Positions 1 to 8,515 of a stretch of 64,000 nt of DNA are shown here, one piece after another. This DNA comes from Roseiarcus sp036513315 (GTDB lineage: Bacteria; Pseudomonadota; Alphaproteobacteria; Rhizobiales; Beijerinckiaceae). Each line of letters starts with the position of its first letter. Position 1 is the first letter of the stretch. The notes beneath the pieces are model-generated. The model was given only the letters and a program-made list of their open reading frames with translations, had not been told where the DNA came from and ran no database searches. Location of the stretch: assembly GCA_036513315.1 (NCBI GenBank), contig DATBZF010000005.1, positions 8,138 to 72,137 on the forward strand, written 5' to 3'. A program made the translations under genes and the position numbers.

Positions 1-97
1 TCGCCGAGGCCGCTCCAACCACTTCGCCATCGGCGGCGAGAATCACGACGCGAACGCCCGATGTGCCGACATCGACGCCAAGGGCGCGCGCGATCAT
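1..97 (-). CDS. FGGY-family carbohydrate kinase, N-terminal fragment cut by window edge
   Basis: Only the first 32 codons are present, reading leftward off the window. They start with ATG at 97 and encode the FGGY nucleotide-binding start, with the motif GVDVGTSGVRVVI (phosphate-1 loop, Asp-Val-Gly-Thr-Ser). FGGY kinases phosphorylate sugars or polyols with ATP in the cytosol. The start overlaps the stop of the class II aldolase gene by four bases (ATGA), so the two are probably translationally coupled and belong to the same operon. It would be the second FGGY kinase of this locus. The substrate cannot be judged from this fragment. Confidence 0.8.
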   Translation of the reverse strand, partial: MIARALGVDVGTSGVRVVILAADGEVVGAASA

Positions 98-1161
98 GGC
101 GCCGAAATCTTGGCGTCGAGCGCTTGCCTGTATTTTTCTGCCTCCCAATGCGTCAGTTCATATTCCTGGCGAGGCGTCAGCCGCACGATCTCGGCGTCCG
201 GCGGAATGCGGGAGACGACATCGGCCAGACACCGCGCCATCGCATCCGCGGCCGGCGTGGCTGAGCGAAGCAGAGCGATCCCGAGATCCGGAATCACCAC
301 CATCGGCGGCGGTCCGACGCGCCCCCCAGCAGGGCGCGCGGCGGCTCCGGTTTCGATATCTGGCGCCAAGACGATTCCGGGCCCGAGAAAGATGACGTGA
401 TCGGGGTATAACGAACCGCCGCTCGCGAGCGACAAACTGGCCCTGTCGAGGGCGAGAGCATGCGCCGCCGCATCGATCGGGAGACGGTAATCGCTGCCCT
501 CGATCGCTCGGGCGAGCCGCGACAGATTGGCCGTCGGCGTCGGTCGCACGGGCGAGGCCAATGCGCGGCAAACGCGATCGAGCCGATCCGCGACCTCCGC
601 GACAGTCGCGCCAGCCACGACGAGCCCGTGGTTGGCGAGAACGACCACATTGGCGCCGGCCGTCAACCGCTTTGCGATAATTTTCGACAAGGTCAGGCCT
701 GGTCGACAGTAAGGGACGTAAATCCAGGCCACGTCGCTCAAAAGGCGCAAGCGCTCGGCGACCAGCGCCTCGCCTTTCGCCGTCACAGCGAGCGCAATCG
801 TCTCCACACAATGGATGTGCGCGACTACGGCTTGCGGGAAGACAGCATGAACGCTTGTCTCTATCGACGGTCGTAACCTGTCCGGGTTGCGGGCCTCGTC
901 CACGAAACTGGCGGCGGTCTCGGCGCGTGGGTCGCCTCTCGCGAGAGCGTCAAGTAAGCCATTGAGATCGACCGGAATCATGATGTCCCGTTCTTCGGCA
1001 TCGGCAAGCCAGGCGCCGGAGGCCTTGATCCACAAAACGCCGTCGCGTTTCAGTGAAGTATTGCCGCCGGCCGCCTGGGTGCGGCTGGGATCGCGCCCCA
1101 GCCTTGCCGAGAAAGCGCGCAGCGCTTTGAATTCGAGGTCTGCATCAATCGGTAAACTCAT
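94..1161 (-). CDS. class II aldolase/adducin-family protein
   Basis: 355 residues. The class II aldolase fold is shown by the N-terminal GGNTS-type loop (AAGGNTSLK), the zinc-binding VAHIHC segment in the middle and the later ANHGLVV motif, which together supply the three metal histidines. Members cleave or epimerise phosphorylated keto-sugars such as L-fuculose-1-P, L-rhamnulose-1-P or L-ribulose-5-P. The protein is longer than a stand-alone FucA (about 215 residues) and resembles the aldolase half of larger sugar-alcohol catabolic enzymes. An ATG 30 bases further upstream is possible. I chose 1161 because it forms an ATGA overlap with the preceding glpD-like gene, and the downstream kinase overlaps it the same way. 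The exact substrate is unknown; a four- to six-carbon ketose phosphate is likely. Confidence 0.8.
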   Translation of the reverse strand: MSLPIDADLEFKALRAFSARLGRDPSRTQAAGGNTSLKRDGVLWIKASGAWLADAEERDIMIPVDLNGLLDALARGDPRAETAASFVDEARNPDRLRPSIETSVHAVFPQAVVAHIHCVETIALAVTAKGEALVAERLRLLSDVAWIYVPYCRPGLTLSKIIAKRLTAGANVVVLANHGLVVAGATVAEVADRLDRVCRALASPVRPTPTANLSRLARAIEGSDYRLPIDAAAHALALDRASLSLASGGSLYPDHVIFLGPGIVLAPDIETGAAARPAGGRVGPPPMVVIPDLGIALLRSATPAADAMARCLADVVSRIPPDAEIVRLTPRQEYELTHWEAEKYRQALDAKISAP

Positions 1162-2669
1162 GACTTCGGCATTCCCAAGTCGGCGAACCAAACCTCAAAT
1201 CCGGCGCGCTCCGCCGCGGAAAGATGAAGGGCGTGCTTGGTGCGGCGATTCAAGACATCATCCGCCGTCGTCGCCCATTCTTGCGCGATCAGAAAGCGCG
1301 CCTCGCGCTCGTAAAGCGCGGCGCCAAAATGACGACCGAGATCGGCAAGCGACGAAGCGCCACGCAGCAATTCCTCGATACGTGTGCCGTATCGACGACA
1401 ATAGCCCGCGATCGCCGGGGTAGGCAGCCAGGGATAGCGGCGCGCCATATCCGCGCTCATCTGGCCGAAATCACCGCCCGGCATGTCGCCGCCGGGGAGC
1501 GGCGCCGTCTGCGTCCATGCGCCGCCCATCTTGGGGAAAAATGGCGCAAGTTTTTCAAGCGCGTGCTCGGCCAGCTTACGATAAGTCGTGATCTTGCCGC
1601 CAAAAACTGAAAGCAGAGCCGGGGCGCCGTCGGGCGCGTCAATATCGAATACATAATCGCGCGTCACCGCGCTAGGGTTGGCGGCATTGTCGTCATAGAG
1701 AGGGCGCACCCCAGAAAAAGAGTGCAAGATATCGGCCGGCGTCAGCGCGATTTCGAAATAGCGATTCACGGCAGCGAGTAGATAGTCCACTTCGTCGCGC
1801 GCGATCTCGACCTCGTCCGCCTGTCCGTCGAAAGGAATGTCGGTAGTTCCGATCAGGCAAAGGTCGTTTTCATATGGATTCACGAAAATCACGCGCGTAT
1901 CGACGTTCTGCAGAAAATAAGCCTGGTCTCCCTCCCAGAACTTGCGGGTGACGATGTGGCTGCCCTTGATGAGACGCACGCGATTATCCGCGTTGCGGCC
2001 GGCGCGCCGCAAGACATCCTCGACCCAGGGTCCGCCCGCATTGACGATCGCTTTTGCGCGGGCGCCGAGGGCCTCGCCGCTCGCCATGTCCTTCAATTCC
2101 ACGCTCCAACCGTCGCCTTCGCGGCGGGCCGCGACAAGGGGCGTCCGAAGTTTGACCGTACCGCCGCGCCTTTGCAGATCGAGCGCATTGAGCACCACGA
2201 GCCGCGCATCATCGACCCAGCAATCCGAATATTCGAAGGCGCGCCTGAACGCTTTGCGAATCGGTCTACCTTCGGGCGCTGTTCTCAGATCGAGGCTGCG
2301 CGACGGGGGCAGCTTCTTGCGTCCGCCCAGGTGATCGTAGAGAAATAGTCCAATGCGGATCATCCAGGCGGGGCGCTGCTCGGGGCTATGCGGCAAGACG
2401 AATCGCATCGGCCAGATGATATGCGGCGCGACGTTCAATAGGACTTCCCGTTCGATCAGCGCCTCGCGAACCAGTCGGAACTCGTAATATTCGAGATAAC
2501 GCAAGCCCCCATGCACAAGCTTGCCGGAACGCGACGACGTGCCCTGCGCAAGATCGTCCTTCTCGCACAGCAGGACGGCAAGGCCCCGTCCGATCGCATC
2601 GCGCGCAATGCCGACGCCGTTGATGCCGCCGCCAACCACAATGAGATCAAAAGATCCCAGGTCTTTCAT
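1158..2669 (-). CDS. glpD: FAD-dependent glycerol-3-phosphate dehydrogenase family (EryB-like in context)
   Basis: 503 residues. The N-terminus has the FAD Rossmann motif VVGGGINGVGIARD, followed by GTSSRSGKLVHGGLRYLE, a signature of GlpD. The length fits GlpD. The family oxidises sn-glycerol-3-phosphate and passes electrons to quinone at the inner membrane. In erythritol operons a GlpD paralogue (EryB) oxidises L-erythritol-4-phosphate, and the EryA-, EryC- and EryD-like neighbours make that role at least as likely as glycerol metabolism. ATG 2669 was chosen over a GTG three bases upstream. It follows the hydroxyacid dehydrogenase gene after 64 bases and overlaps the aldolase gene by four. 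Sequence alone does not separate GlpD from EryB. Confidence 0.85.
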   Translation of the reverse strand: MKDLGSFDLIVVGGGINGVGIARDAIGRGLAVLLCEKDDLAQGTSSRSGKLVHGGLRYLEYYEFRLVREALIEREVLLNVAPHIIWPMRFVLPHSPEQRPAWMIRIGLFLYDHLGGRKKLPPSRSLDLRTAPEGRPIRKAFRRAFEYSDCWVDDARLVVLNALDLQRRGGTVKLRTPLVAARREGDGWSVELKDMASGEALGARAKAIVNAGGPWVEDVLRRAGRNADNRVRLIKGSHIVTRKFWEGDQAYFLQNVDTRVIFVNPYENDLCLIGTTDIPFDGQADEVEIARDEVDYLLAAVNRYFEIALTPADILHSFSGVRPLYDDNAANPSAVTRDYVFDIDAPDGAPALLSVFGGKITTYRKLAEHALEKLAPFFPKMGGAWTQTAPLPGGDMPGGDFGQMSADMARRYPWLPTPAIAGYCRRYGTRIEELLRGASSLADLGRHFGAALYEREARFLIAQEWATTADDVLNRRTKHALHLSAAERAGFEVWFADLGMPKS

Positions 2670-2733
2670 CACGTCGATCCCGTCTTTCTACCAACCGGTC
2701 TATCGGCTGCCGTCCGTGGCCTTCGTAAAAGCA

Positions 2734-3774
2734 TCAGCAAGGGTGCAGCGGCGGCTCTCCTGCGAGAAAACGGCGCACCTCCTCTGCGGCCGCCTCGGCG
2801 GCGAATTTCACAGTCTTGACGGAAGCGCCGGCGATGTGCGGCGTCAACGTCACATTGTCGAGACGCAGCAGCTCCCAGTCAGGCGGTACGGGCTCGATGT
2901 CGAATGTCTCGATCGCGGCGCCGCGTAGATGGCGGCTCTTCAATGCCGCGGTCAGCGCGACATAGTCGACGAGCGGCCCGCGCGCCGTATTGATGAAATA
3001 GGCGCCGGACTTCATCGACGCGAACTGATCGGCGCCGAAGAAACCACGGGTCTCGTCCGTCACGCGCGCATGCAGCGTTACGACGTCGCTTTCTACAAGA
3101 ATACGCTCCATCGACGCTTGCTCGACGCCGTCGCGCAAATCGTCGACCGACAATTGAACGTAGGGGTCGCAGACCAGGATTCTGCAGCCGAAAACCTTAA
3201 GCAGGCGCACGACTTTCGTCCCGACGTGACCATAACCGACCACCCCAACGGTCATCTCGGATAGTTCTTCGCCAGTGAGGTCCGCACGATAAAGATCGCC
3301 TCGCCACTCCCCCCTTCGCAGCGATTCATGGCCACGCGTAATCAGCCGCGTTTCCGCCAGCAGCGCGCCTATCGTGAACTCAGCGACCGCGCTGGCGTTG
3401 CGACCCGGCGTGTTAACGACGAGAACCTTGCGTTCCCGCGCCGCCCGCAGGTCGATGTTGACCGGGCCGCCGCGCGATACCGCGATCATTTTCAGACGCG
3501 GCAAGCGATCCATCATATCGCCCGAGAAAGGCGCAATCTGCGTCACCACGATCGCGGCGTCGGCCGCCATCGTAACGATCTCGACGGGATCGCCCTGATA
3601 TTCATTCAGCCCCGCCGTGCCGGACTGCGCGTCCCCCCTTTGCATCGGCTCGTCAGGCCACGGCAATTCAAAAGAACGGATTTCGAGATCGCCCTTGCAC
3701 GTCGAACGGATCGCTTTCTCGAACATGGACGGCAACATGAAACGATCGCCTATGATTGCAATGGCGCGCGTCAC
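2734..3774 (-). CDS. D-isomer-specific 2-hydroxyacid dehydrogenase
   Basis: 346 residues. The C-terminal half contains the NAD-binding motif GVVGYGHVGTKVV, then the substrate/catalytic segments NTARGPLVD (Arg), IETFDIEPVP (Glu) and TPHIAGAS (His), as in SerA/glyoxylate-reductase-type enzymes. These reduce 2-keto acids or oxidise D-2-hydroxy acids in the cytosol. GTG at 3774 was preferred over an in-frame upstream extension because it overlaps the stop of the FGGY kinase gene (GTGA). Such an enzyme is not part of the classical erythritol pathway. It could handle a sugar acid, or an aldehyde-derived acid made by the class II aldolase branch. Confidence 0.85.
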   Translation of the reverse strand: MTRAIAIIGDRFMLPSMFEKAIRSTCKGDLEIRSFELPWPDEPMQRGDAQSGTAGLNEYQGDPVEIVTMAADAAIVVTQIAPFSGDMMDRLPRLKMIAVSRGGPVNIDLRAARERKVLVVNTPGRNASAVAEFTIGALLAETRLITRGHESLRRGEWRGDLYRADLTGEELSEMTVGVVGYGHVGTKVVRLLKVFGCRILVCDPYVQLSVDDLRDGVEQASMERILVESDVVTLHARVTDETRGFFGADQFASMKSGAYFINTARGPLVDYVALTAALKSRHLRGAAIETFDIEPVPPDWELLRLDNVTLTPHIAGASVKTVKFAAEAAAEEVRRFLAGEPPLHPC

Positions 3775-5336
3775 GCGGATGTCTCCTGTCTGATGCTGCC
3801 AAGCATTCCCCATGCGGGCGGCATAGCCTGACGAATGGCGAGATAGGCCAAATAAAGCTCCCGATAGATTTTTGTGAGATTGGCGTCGGGCGATATAAAA
3901 TCCCCGAGGGCCGGGCCGACCCAGGCCTCGACGCATGCCGGCATATCCTCATAGAGGCCCAGATGCAAAGCCGCCATCATTGCGGCGCCGGCGGCGCCCG
4001 TTTCCTCGCGGGCCACGACGCGCACCTTCGCATTCAACGCGGAGGCAAGAATGGTGCGAATCGCGGTCGACCGGGCGGCGCCGCCGCCGAGCCGCACTTC
4101 GCTGGGGATTGAGCCGCTCGCCAGATAGCAATCGCGGGCGGCGAAGGCCAGACCCTCATAGACAGCGCGCATCATGCCGATGAAAGTCGTCGTCGTCGAC
4201 AGGCCGGAAAATTGCGCGCGCGCGTGAGGATCAAGGAAAGGGCCACGCTCGCCCGCCTCGAATATATAGGGATGGTAGACGGCGGCCCCTGCCGGGGCGC
4301 CAAGGACACGATCGTCCATGCCCTTGAGAAGCGCGGAGCGGGTCGTCGTAGCGCCGGCGATGCCGGCCGCTTCGCGCGCCACATCGAGAAACCAGTCAAT
4401 GTTGAGGGTCGCCGCCATATTCGACTGCACGGCCGCCGACGCGCCAGGCATCGGAAAACACATCGTATAGCCGGAGCGGGCGTCATTGAGTCTGACGTCG
4501 TCCGGCGTCGGCACAAAGCGCATATGCATGCCCGTCGAACCAAAGATCGACAGCCCCACTTCGCCCGAGCGGTCATAGAGGCCGCCGCCTAGCGCTGTGC
4601 AGGAGACATCGAGATAGGCGAGCACGATCGGCAGGCCTTCCGGTAACCCGGTGACCGAGGCGGCCGCCGCGCTCAATTTATGCGAAACGCGCGTCCCGTC
4701 GATGATCGGCGGCAGAAGCCGTTCACAATCGGCGATGCCCATCGCCTCCAGGATCGTGGGTTCATAGGCGCGCGTGCGAAAATTGCCGAATGTGAAAACA
4801 GCTTCTGACGGGTCGGTGACCCGTTCACCGGTCAGCTTGAAATAGAGCCAATCCTTGCAATGGAAAGCCGTCGCCGCCCGCGCGATTCGCTCCGGTTGAT
4901 GGCGCTTCATCCACGCCAATTGCCCTGAGGCCATGCAGGCGTTCAACCCCGATCCCGTCTTGGCGTAATGGGCGGGATAGTCCGACGATTTCATATAGGA
5001 AGCGACGATGCTGGCGGCGCGAGAGTCGAGCCAGAGTAGACCGCCGCCGACCGGCTCGCCGTCACGATCGATCAACCAAGTGCCGTCCCCCTGCCCTGTC
5101 ACCGCCACCGCCGCGACGCGAGCCGACAGATCAGGCGTGAGGTCATGAAGTTCGCGCAGTGTGGCGGCGCAATCGGCCCAAGTTCGAAGCATGTCCTGTT
5201 CGACCTGGCCTGGCCCAGGCGTCGCGTAGCTGTTCGGACGCGAAGCGACCGCAACCTGTTCGCCGGAAGCTGTGAAAACGACGGCCTTGATCACCGACGT
5301 GCCGGCGTCGACTCCTATTAGAAGATCGCGGTTCAT
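3771..5336 (-). CDS. eryA: FGGY-family kinase, erythritol-kinase-like (EryA-like)
   Basis: 521 residues with the complete FGGY fold. The N-terminal LIGVDAGTSVIKAVVF carries the ATP phosphate loop, and the C-terminal domain has LGGGAARS near residue 425 and the EETGAAGAAMMAALHLG segment. From memory of the family the sequence resembles erythritol kinases of Brucella and rhizobia more than glycerol or xylulose kinases, and GlpD/EryB-, EryC-, EryD- and RpiB-like neighbours support this. The expected reaction is erythritol plus ATP to erythritol-4-phosphate. ATG 5336 (MNRDLL) was chosen because homology begins there; an upstream start would add 15 unlikely residues. It lies 79 bases downstream of the ABC ATPase gene. 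Confidence 0.75.
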   Translation of the reverse strand: MNRDLLIGVDAGTSVIKAVVFTASGEQVAVASRPNSYATPGPGQVEQDMLRTWADCAATLRELHDLTPDLSARVAAVAVTGQGDGTWLIDRDGEPVGGGLLWLDSRAASIVASYMKSSDYPAHYAKTGSGLNACMASGQLAWMKRHQPERIARAATAFHCKDWLYFKLTGERVTDPSEAVFTFGNFRTRAYEPTILEAMGIADCERLLPPIIDGTRVSHKLSAAAASVTGLPEGLPIVLAYLDVSCTALGGGLYDRSGEVGLSIFGSTGMHMRFVPTPDDVRLNDARSGYTMCFPMPGASAAVQSNMAATLNIDWFLDVAREAAGIAGATTTRSALLKGMDDRVLGAPAGAAVYHPYIFEAGERGPFLDPHARAQFSGLSTTTTFIGMMRAVYEGLAFAARDCYLASGSIPSEVRLGGGAARSTAIRTILASALNAKVRVVAREETGAAGAAMMAALHLGLYEDMPACVEAWVGPALGDFISPDANLTKIYRELYLAYLAIRQAMPPAWGMLGSIRQETSA

Positions 5337-5415
5337 GTGAGTCGCCCGGCAACGATCATGACAAAGGATGAGCGTAGGCATCTCTCAAAAAGGAAGCCCT
5401 TGCGCATCGGCGACA

Positions 5416-6540
5416 TCATGCGGCCTCCAACCCGTGAGAGCGCGCGGCGCCTGAGTCGGCGTCGAATACATGCAGGCTGGACAAAGCGATCTCGTAACGC
5501 AGGGTCTCGCCCGCTTTCGCCGGGACCGGCGCATGCGAGACCGCCACCATCAACTTGCCGGCGACGTCCAAGGCAAGATGGCTTTGATCGCCGAGCCATT
5601 GATTGGAGACGACGCGCGCCTGATGAGGACCCTCTCCAATCCGCACCGAATGGGGGCGTGCGCCGAGGACGACTCTTCTTCGGTCGCCAATTGCATGGCG
5701 CACCGCCAGCGGAACATCGGAGGCTGCAAATCCAAGCGTCGGGCCGTTGGCGATCGCAAAACATACCCGATCGGAATTGGTCACGTCGGCCTCAAAGACA
5801 TTCATCGGCGGCTCGCCGATAAACGTCGCAACGAAAAGATTTGCGGGACGCTCTTTCAGCTCTTTCTGATCCGCAAATTGCTGGAGGACGCCGCCTTCCA
5901 TTACCGCGATGCGGTCGGCGAGCGCATTCGCCTCGGTCTGATCATGGGTGACGAAAATCGAAGTCATGCGGCGCTCGACCAATAAGTTCTTCAGGCGGCC
6001 GCGCAGGACAGCGCGCAATTGCGGCTCGAGTTGACCCATCGGCTCGTCAAGCAGGTAAAGGTCCGCCCGACGGACGAGCGCGCGCGCAAGGCTGGCGCGC
6101 TGCTGCTGTCCCCCTGAGATCGAGGAAGGATAGCGATCCAGGATCGCATCGATTTCGACCAACGCGGCGACCTCGGCGACAGCACGGGCGACCTGCGTCG
6201 ATGGCAGGTTCGAACTTTTCAGCGCGAATGCGATATTGTCGCGCACGGTCAGCGGCGGATAAAGTGAGTAGCCCTCGAAGGCCATTGCGACATTGCGCCG
6301 CGCGGGCGGCAAACTCTCGATGCGTCGCCCGACAAGATTGATGGCGCCGTTCGAAACATCTTCAAAACCAGCAATCATGCGAAGCGTCGATGTCTTGCCG
6401 CAGCCCGATGAGCCAAGCAACGCGACGATCTCGCCATTTCTGACCGTCATATTCAGCGCCTTGACGGCATGGACCGGCGGCTTGCCGCGACGCTGGTAAA
6501 TCTTGTCGACGTTCTCGACCGAGAGGGCGATATCGGACAC
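5416..6540 (-). CDS. sugar ABC transporter ATPase (MalK/UgpC type), subunit 1
   Basis: 374 residues. Walker A is GSSGCGKT, the signature is ISGGQQQR, Walker B with the catalytic glutamate is YLLDEP, and the switch histidine is in VTHDQTEA. A C-terminal regulatory extension of about 140 residues is typical of MalK. Two positions are unusual: the Q-loop reads AFEGYSLYP (Glu in place of Gln) and the D-loop reads GQLEP rather than SNLDA. A second, differently altered ATPase is encoded directly upstream, so the pair probably forms a heterodimer. It would energise uptake through the two permeases upstream. The start is GTG 6540, nine bases after the partner gene. Confidence 0.85.
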   Translation of the reverse strand: MSDIALSVENVDKIYQRRGKPPVHAVKALNMTVRNGEIVALLGSSGCGKTSTLRMIAGFEDVSNGAINLVGRRIESLPPARRNVAMAFEGYSLYPPLTVRDNIAFALKSSNLPSTQVARAVAEVAALVEIDAILDRYPSSISGGQQQRASLARALVRRADLYLLDEPMGQLEPQLRAVLRGRLKNLLVERRMTSIFVTHDQTEANALADRIAVMEGGVLQQFADQKELKERPANLFVATFIGEPPMNVFEADVTNSDRVCFAIANGPTLGFAASDVPLAVRHAIGDRRRVVLGARPHSVRIGEGPHQARVVSNQWLGDQSHLALDVAGKLMVAVSHAPVPAKAGETLRYEIALSSLHVFDADSGAARSHGLEAA

Positions 6541-6549
6541 GGCGCGCTT

Positions 6550-7644
6550 TCAAATCAGGGAGGGAGCGATGCGACGGCCGCTGGCCGCATCAAAAACCAG
6601 AATCGCGGCGCGGTCGACCCGCGCGCAGGCAGTCCCGTGCCGCCGAGGCGCCGTTTCATCGCCCGCTTCAGCCGCAAGAATCTCGCGGCCATCATAAGTG
6701 CGCAACAGCAGCACTGACTTTTCGTTGAGCGGCGTTGTGGCGACAATCTCAACGGGAAAGCTCTCCGCTGAAGGCGCTTGTTCGACAACGATCGACTCTG
6801 GCCGGACACCCAATACGCATGTCCTTTCCGTTATATTAGCATAACTCGCAGGCAATGACAGCGACGCGCCGCCAAAGTCGAATACCGGGCGTCCGTCGCG
6901 TAGCGAAAGTTCGGCCGGAATAAGATTGATTGTAGGATCGCCGAAAAGGCGGGCGACGCCCAACGTCGCGGGCTCGCGGTAGACTTCCATCGGTGTCGCG
7001 ACTTGGGCAAAACCACCATCGAGCAGGACAGCTATCCTGTCGCCCAACGCCATGGCTTCCTTGTAGTCCTGCGTGACATAAAGCACGCTCGAGCCGGAGG
7101 CCTTGAGCAACGAGGGAAGTTCGAGCCGCATCTCGTAGCGCAGCTTGGCGTCGACATTGCGCAAAGGGTCGTCAAGAAGAAGGATGCGCGGGTCCGCCGC
7201 GAGCGCGCGCGCCAGCGCCGTTCTCTGCTTCTGCCCATTGGAGAGTTCACGCGGCGCATGCTGCATCACGTGAGATATCTTCAATAGTTTGGCGACCTTG
7301 TTGACCTTCGCCTCGATGACGGCAGGCGACTTCTCGCGGGCGGTCAACGCGCTCGCGATATTGTCGTAGGCCGACATGTGAGGAAACAAAGCGAAATTCT
7401 GAAAAGCCATGCCGATGCCGCGCGCCTCTGGCGGCACGTCCGCAACGTCGCGGCCTTGCAGAAGAATCGCGCCCGCGTCCAGTTCCTCCACGCCGGCGAT
7501 GAGCCGCAACAGCACAGTCTTCCCGACGCCGGACGGACCAAACACCACAACGATTTCGCCGGTCTCCGCCGCGAGCGAAACATCCTTGAGAACCGCGCCG
7601 GTTTTGAATCCCTTGGAGATGTTTTGCAGCTCGATTTGCGACAC
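6550..7644 (-). CDS. sugar ABC transporter ATPase, subunit 2 with degenerate catalytic motifs
   Basis: 364 residues of the MalK/UgpC family. Walker A is intact (GPSGVGKT) and the Q-loop is normal (AFQNFALFP). However the signature is LSNGQKQR instead of LSGGQ, the catalytic glutamate after Walker B is Asp (LLLDDP), and the switch histidine is Gln (VTQDYKEA). The D-loop (RNVDAKLR) is normal. The defects are complementary to those of the neighbouring ATPase, which suggests one active and one weakened ATP site per dimer. GTG start at 7644. The gene follows the MalG-type permease after four bases. Confidence 0.85.
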   Translation of the reverse strand: MSQIELQNISKGFKTGAVLKDVSLAAETGEIVVVFGPSGVGKTVLLRLIAGVEELDAGAILLQGRDVADVPPEARGIGMAFQNFALFPHMSAYDNIASALTAREKSPAVIEAKVNKVAKLLKISHVMQHAPRELSNGQKQRTALARALAADPRILLLDDPLRNVDAKLRYEMRLELPSLLKASGSSVLYVTQDYKEAMALGDRIAVLLDGGFAQVATPMEVYREPATLGVARLFGDPTINLIPAELSLRDGRPVFDFGGASLSLPASYANITERTCVLGVRPESIVVEQAPSAESFPVEIVATTPLNEKSVLLLRTYDGREILAAEAGDETAPRRHGTACARVDRAAILVFDAASGRRIAPSLI

Positions 7645-7648
7645 CGAT

Positions 7649-8506
7649 TCAGCCTTTCACCGCGCCAAGAGAAAGTCCCTCGACAAGATAGCGTTGAGCG
7701 TAGAGCGCGATGGCCAGCGTTGGCGTCACCGACAACACGATGGCGGCGGCGATCTGTCCGTATTGAATACCCGACGCGGTCACGAAGGCGAGCGAGCCGA
7801 CCGTCACCGGCTGCTTATCGGCGGACGCCAGGATCAAGGCAAAGACGAAATTGTTCCAGCAAAAGATGAAGGCGAGCAGTCCCGCCGCCGCTATGCCGGG
7901 ACCGGCGAGCGGCACCGCGATGCGCGTGAAAGTGCGCCACCACGAATGGCCGCCAATGCGGTAGGCGTATTCAATGTCGGGAGAGATATCCTCAAAATAG
8001 CCGCGCACGATCCACAAGATCAACGGCAGTGCGATCAATTGATAGACCCAGATCAAGCCGGCGTAGGTATCCGTCAGCCCGATCTCCTGAAAATAAAGCG
8101 AAAGCGGCAATAGCACGAGCAGAGGCGGCGCGAAGCGGAACGATAAAAGCGTGAAGGCAATATCTTCTCCGAGACGGAATTTGAAACGCGCGAAAGCGTA
8201 GGCGGCGGGAACGCCGAGGATCAGCGCGATGACGACAGAGACGGAGGATAGCAACACGCTGTTCCACAGATTGCGCATGAAAGCGATGTCAAGCGTGCCG
8301 GCGGCCGAAACAAGCTTGCCCGTGATGAGGGCCTGATAATTGCTGAGCGTCGGCGTAAAGAACAGACTCGGCGGGATGCGCAGAATGTCCTCATTCGTCT
8401 GAAATGACATGAGGAAAATCCAGAAGATCGGGAACAAGAAGAAAATCAGGATCAGCGCGATGAGCGCGCCGCGAATGGCCTTCTCCAAATGCGAACTATG
8501 CTCCAT
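7649..8506 (-). CDS. sugar ABC transporter permease, MalG type
   Basis: 285 residues with about six hydrophobic helices, beginning with an N-terminal segment rich in Ile, Leu and Phe near residues 12-35. The EAA loop that contacts the ATPase is visible around AYRIGGHSWWRTF followed by IAVPLAGPG, which fits the binding-protein-dependent transport inner-membrane component family. It lies between the second ATPase and the MalF-type permease in one operon. The transported solute should be the polyol or sugar degraded by the kinases of this locus. Confidence 0.88.
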   Translation of the reverse strand: MEHSSHLEKAIRGALIALILIFFLFPIFWIFLMSFQTNEDILRIPPSLFFTPTLSNYQALITGKLVSAAGTLDIAFMRNLWNSVLLSSVSVVIALILGVPAAYAFARFKFRLGEDIAFTLLSFRFAPPLLVLLPLSLYFQEIGLTDTYAGLIWVYQLIALPLILWIVRGYFEDISPDIEYAYRIGGHSWWRTFTRIAVPLAGPGIAAAGLLAFIFCWNNFVFALILASADKQPVTVGSLAFVTASGIQYGQIAAAIVLSVTPTLAIALYAQRYLVEGLSLGAVKG

Positions 8507-8515
8507 CTGCTTGCC

